Notes under the pieces: model-generated | The model's input: the letters and a program-made list of their open reading frames with translations, nothing else | What the model was told of the DNA's origin: nothing | The model's database searches: none | Assembly: GCA_020628895.1 (NCBI GenBank) | Contig: JAHDEM010000010.1 | Span: 15,123-52,745, forward strand | Source of the DNA: Candidatus Endobugula sp. | GTDB lineage: Bacteria > Pseudomonadota > Gammaproteobacteria > Pseudomonadales > Cellvibrionaceae | Length of the DNA: 37,623 nt | Direction of reading: 5' to 3' | Program-made: the position numbers and the translations under genes | Shown: piece after piece, positions 36,531 through 37,623 of the stretch | Layout of the letters: each line of letters begins with the position of its first letter | How positions within the stretch are numbered: the stretch's first letter is position 1

Positions 36531-37280
36531 ATGGGCCTATTTAATCATTTTCTAGACCGAATAACACACTCTCGCTCCGAACAATTGGTACAGCAAGCCA
36601 GTAATGAACACTTTGTAGAGCACTTTGATCATTATCATCACCTGATGCGGTTACAAGATAATCGACAACTGCTAGAGGTGTTTGTATCAGGGCACAAAAA
36701 TAGTTTCCAAAGCATGATTATTGGTATCGACTTTATCGAAGGTATATTTCGTATTGACGAATTCTCTCCTTTTCTCAGCCACCCTGAGTCACTCGTTAAT
36801 CAAACCATTACCATTAGGCATTATCATAATTGGCAAAAACTGGAAATTAGCGCTACGGTCACTCAGTGGTCCAGCGAGGATCATTGTTATTCTCTACTAC
36901 TACCGGAATTTCTCGATTACCAACCTCGCAGACACTACCCTAGATTAATTTTAGATCGACAAAATGTTCTTAAAACCCATATCAATCCACCCTATGGATC
37001 GCCTTGGTACGCTACGGTCAAAGATATTAGCCAAGGAGGAATGAGAATCAATTTGCCGGGTGATATCCGTCCCCACTTACATAAAGATAAGGCCTTACCC
37101 AAGTGCCAAATTAAACTGGGTGACAATGTTTATATTCAATCTCGAGGGGTTATTAGGGCATTCAGTTATTTCAGCAAACCCTCTAGACATACTGAAATTA
37201 GCATCGAGTTTTGCAATATGAGCCATATAGATCAAACCCATTTAAAACAATTTCTCGACTATATCGAAATAGCAGCATAA
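36531..37280 (+). CDS. YcgR-like PilZ-domain c-di-GMP effector
   Basis: A 249-residue protein with a YcgR-type N-terminal domain (about 35-125) and a PilZ domain (about 130-245). c-di-GMP binding residues are present: RxxxR at 134-138 in QPRRHYPR, and DxSxxG at 165-170 in KDISQGGMRI. YcgR/FlgZ proteins slow or bias the flagellar motor when c-di-GMP is high. In Pseudomonas flgZ sits after flgN. Here it is separate, but its sigma-54 promoter links it to motility. I give no symbol because YcgR-like and other two-domain PilZ proteins are hard to separate by eye. Confidence 0.88.
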   Translation: MGLFNHFLDRITHSRSEQLVQQASNEHFVEHFDHYHHLMRLQDNRQLLEVFVSGHKNSFQSMIIGIDFIEGIFRIDEFSPFLSHPESLVNQTITIRHYHNWQKLEISATVTQWSSEDHCYSLLLPEFLDYQPRRHYPRLILDRQNVLKTHINPPYGSPWYATVKDISQGGMRINLPGDIRPHLHKDKALPKCQIKLGDNVYIQSRGVIRAFSYFSKPSRHTEISIEFCNMSHIDQTHLKQFLDYIEIAA

Positions 37281-37347
37281 TCCTAATTACCTGTTAACGA
37301 ATCTAGAAAAGCCAATATTAATCTTCAAAAACCTCGCACTTAGACTC

Positions 37348-37449
37348 GAAAAGTAGTGCCTTATTCAGCAACCATCGGCAGCAGGGAAGCTGCCGTTGAG
37401 CTTATATGGACATATTCATAGCGTGTTGCTGAATAAGGCACTACTTTTC
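37348..37449. mobile_element. MITE-like palindromic element
   Basis: Perfect 25-bp terminal inverted repeats (37348-37372 and 37425-37449), reading GAAAAGTAGTGCCTTATTCA then GCAAC inward. They enclose 52 bases that include a second hairpin CGGCAGC/GCTGCCG (37376-37382 and 37389-37395) and a small ATATG-GA-CATAT palindrome. Size and structure fit a non-autonomous miniature element or a large REP-like repeat; no flanking target duplication is evident. It may also terminate the PilZ transcript. Confidence 0.65.
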
Positions 37450-37537
37450 AGCGGCGGTGATTCGAAATACTCAATGGGTAGAACTATATCGCCTGAAAAT
37501 CACATAATAGTGAAATACACATAACGCAAAGCAAGGC

Positions 37538-37546
37538 TGGTATACT
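37538..37546 (+). promoter_or_regulatory. Extended -10 promoter of the probable bioA
   Basis: TGGTATACT: TATACT (37541-37546) with the TG of an extended -10 element, 43 bases before the ATG. No clear -35. Confidence 0.45.
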
Positions 37547-37589
37547 TTCGCGTCATACATCTATTTTTAATAACGAGTCACTGCTTACC

Positions 37590-37623
37590 ATGGATCTCGA
37601 TTTTGACCGCCAACATATATGGC
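37590..37623 (+). CDS. bioA: Probable bioA start (partial, cut by window end)
   Basis: Only the first 11 codons are present: MDLDFDRQHIW, with the next base C. This matches the N-terminus of adenosylmethionine-8-amino-7-oxononanoate aminotransferase (biotin synthesis), where FDxxHIxHPYTSM follows; the next codon would begin a His. Proximity to rsmE supports it, as rsmE and bioA are adjacent in Pseudomonas. With so few residues the call is tentative. Confidence 0.6.
   Translation, partial: MDLDFDRQHIW

Larger units (their letters stand above)
37281..37589. other. Intergenic region before the probable bioA
   Basis: Contains a palindromic element (37348-37449) and, nearer the next gene, an extended -10 promoter. 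No other gene is seen, and no BirA-type operator is obvious. Confidence 0.6.

Noticed and set aside
36721-36948. 75-codon open frame inside the PilZ gene
   Set aside because: An alternative-frame shadow of a gene with intact PilZ motifs.

Overview
The window is a flagellar and chemotaxis locus followed by housekeeping genes, from an AT-rich gammaproteobacterium, most likely a marine one. The taxonomic hint comes from several things: the flgBCDEFGHIJKL order preceded by cheV-cheR, with a divergent flgA-flgM-flgN; the sigma-54 and sigma-28 flagellar promoters; the gamma-type ppiC, deaD, rsmE and ttcA genes; a probable bioA start near rsmE (the two are neighbours in Pseudomonas); and very large flagellins of the kind reported in marine gammaproteobacteria such as Bermanella and Oleibacter. 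I cannot name a genus.

Positions 1-25,851 are almost entirely minus strand. Read in the direction of transcription they are cheV, cheR, flgB-C-D-E-F-G-H-I-J-K-L, two tandem giant flagellins (about 960 residues each), flaG and fliD. One small plus-strand gene, FliT-like, sits between flgL and flagellin 2. I found four sigma-54 type promoters (TGGCAY, 5 bases, TTGCT) in front of flgB, flgF, flagellin 2 and a PilZ gene. Two sigma-28 type promoters (TAAAG, then GYCGATAG after 11 spacer bases) lie in front of flagellin 1 and flgM. The two flagellins therefore appear to belong to different tiers of the flagellar cascade.

Positions 26,066-27,897 (plus) hold flgA, flgM and flgN: P-ring chaperone, anti-sigma-28 factor and hook-junction chaperone. 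Positions 27,912-30,328 (minus) hold a three-gene set: a radical SAM protein of the ArsS type and two small glycosyltransferase-like proteins that commonly accompany it. A tRNA-Arg(CCT) follows, with a partial copy of its 3' end 158 bp downstream. Then come ppiC, deaD, rsmE and a patatin-like phospholipase (plus), ttcA (minus), a YcgR-like PilZ protein (plus), a palindromic MITE-like element, and the first 11 codons of a probable bioA.

The most interesting theme is the enlargement of the axial flagellar proteins. Flagellins, FlgK (1057 residues), FliD (925) and FlgE (764) are all much longer than usual, and their inserts are related. A module of about 95-110 residues occurs three times in FliD and once, very similar, in FlgE. 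Another recognisable module is shared by FlgK and both flagellins. Hook, junction, filament and cap may carry a matched set of surface domains. A second theme is a paired heptanucleotide repeat element found directly downstream of two flagellar genes.
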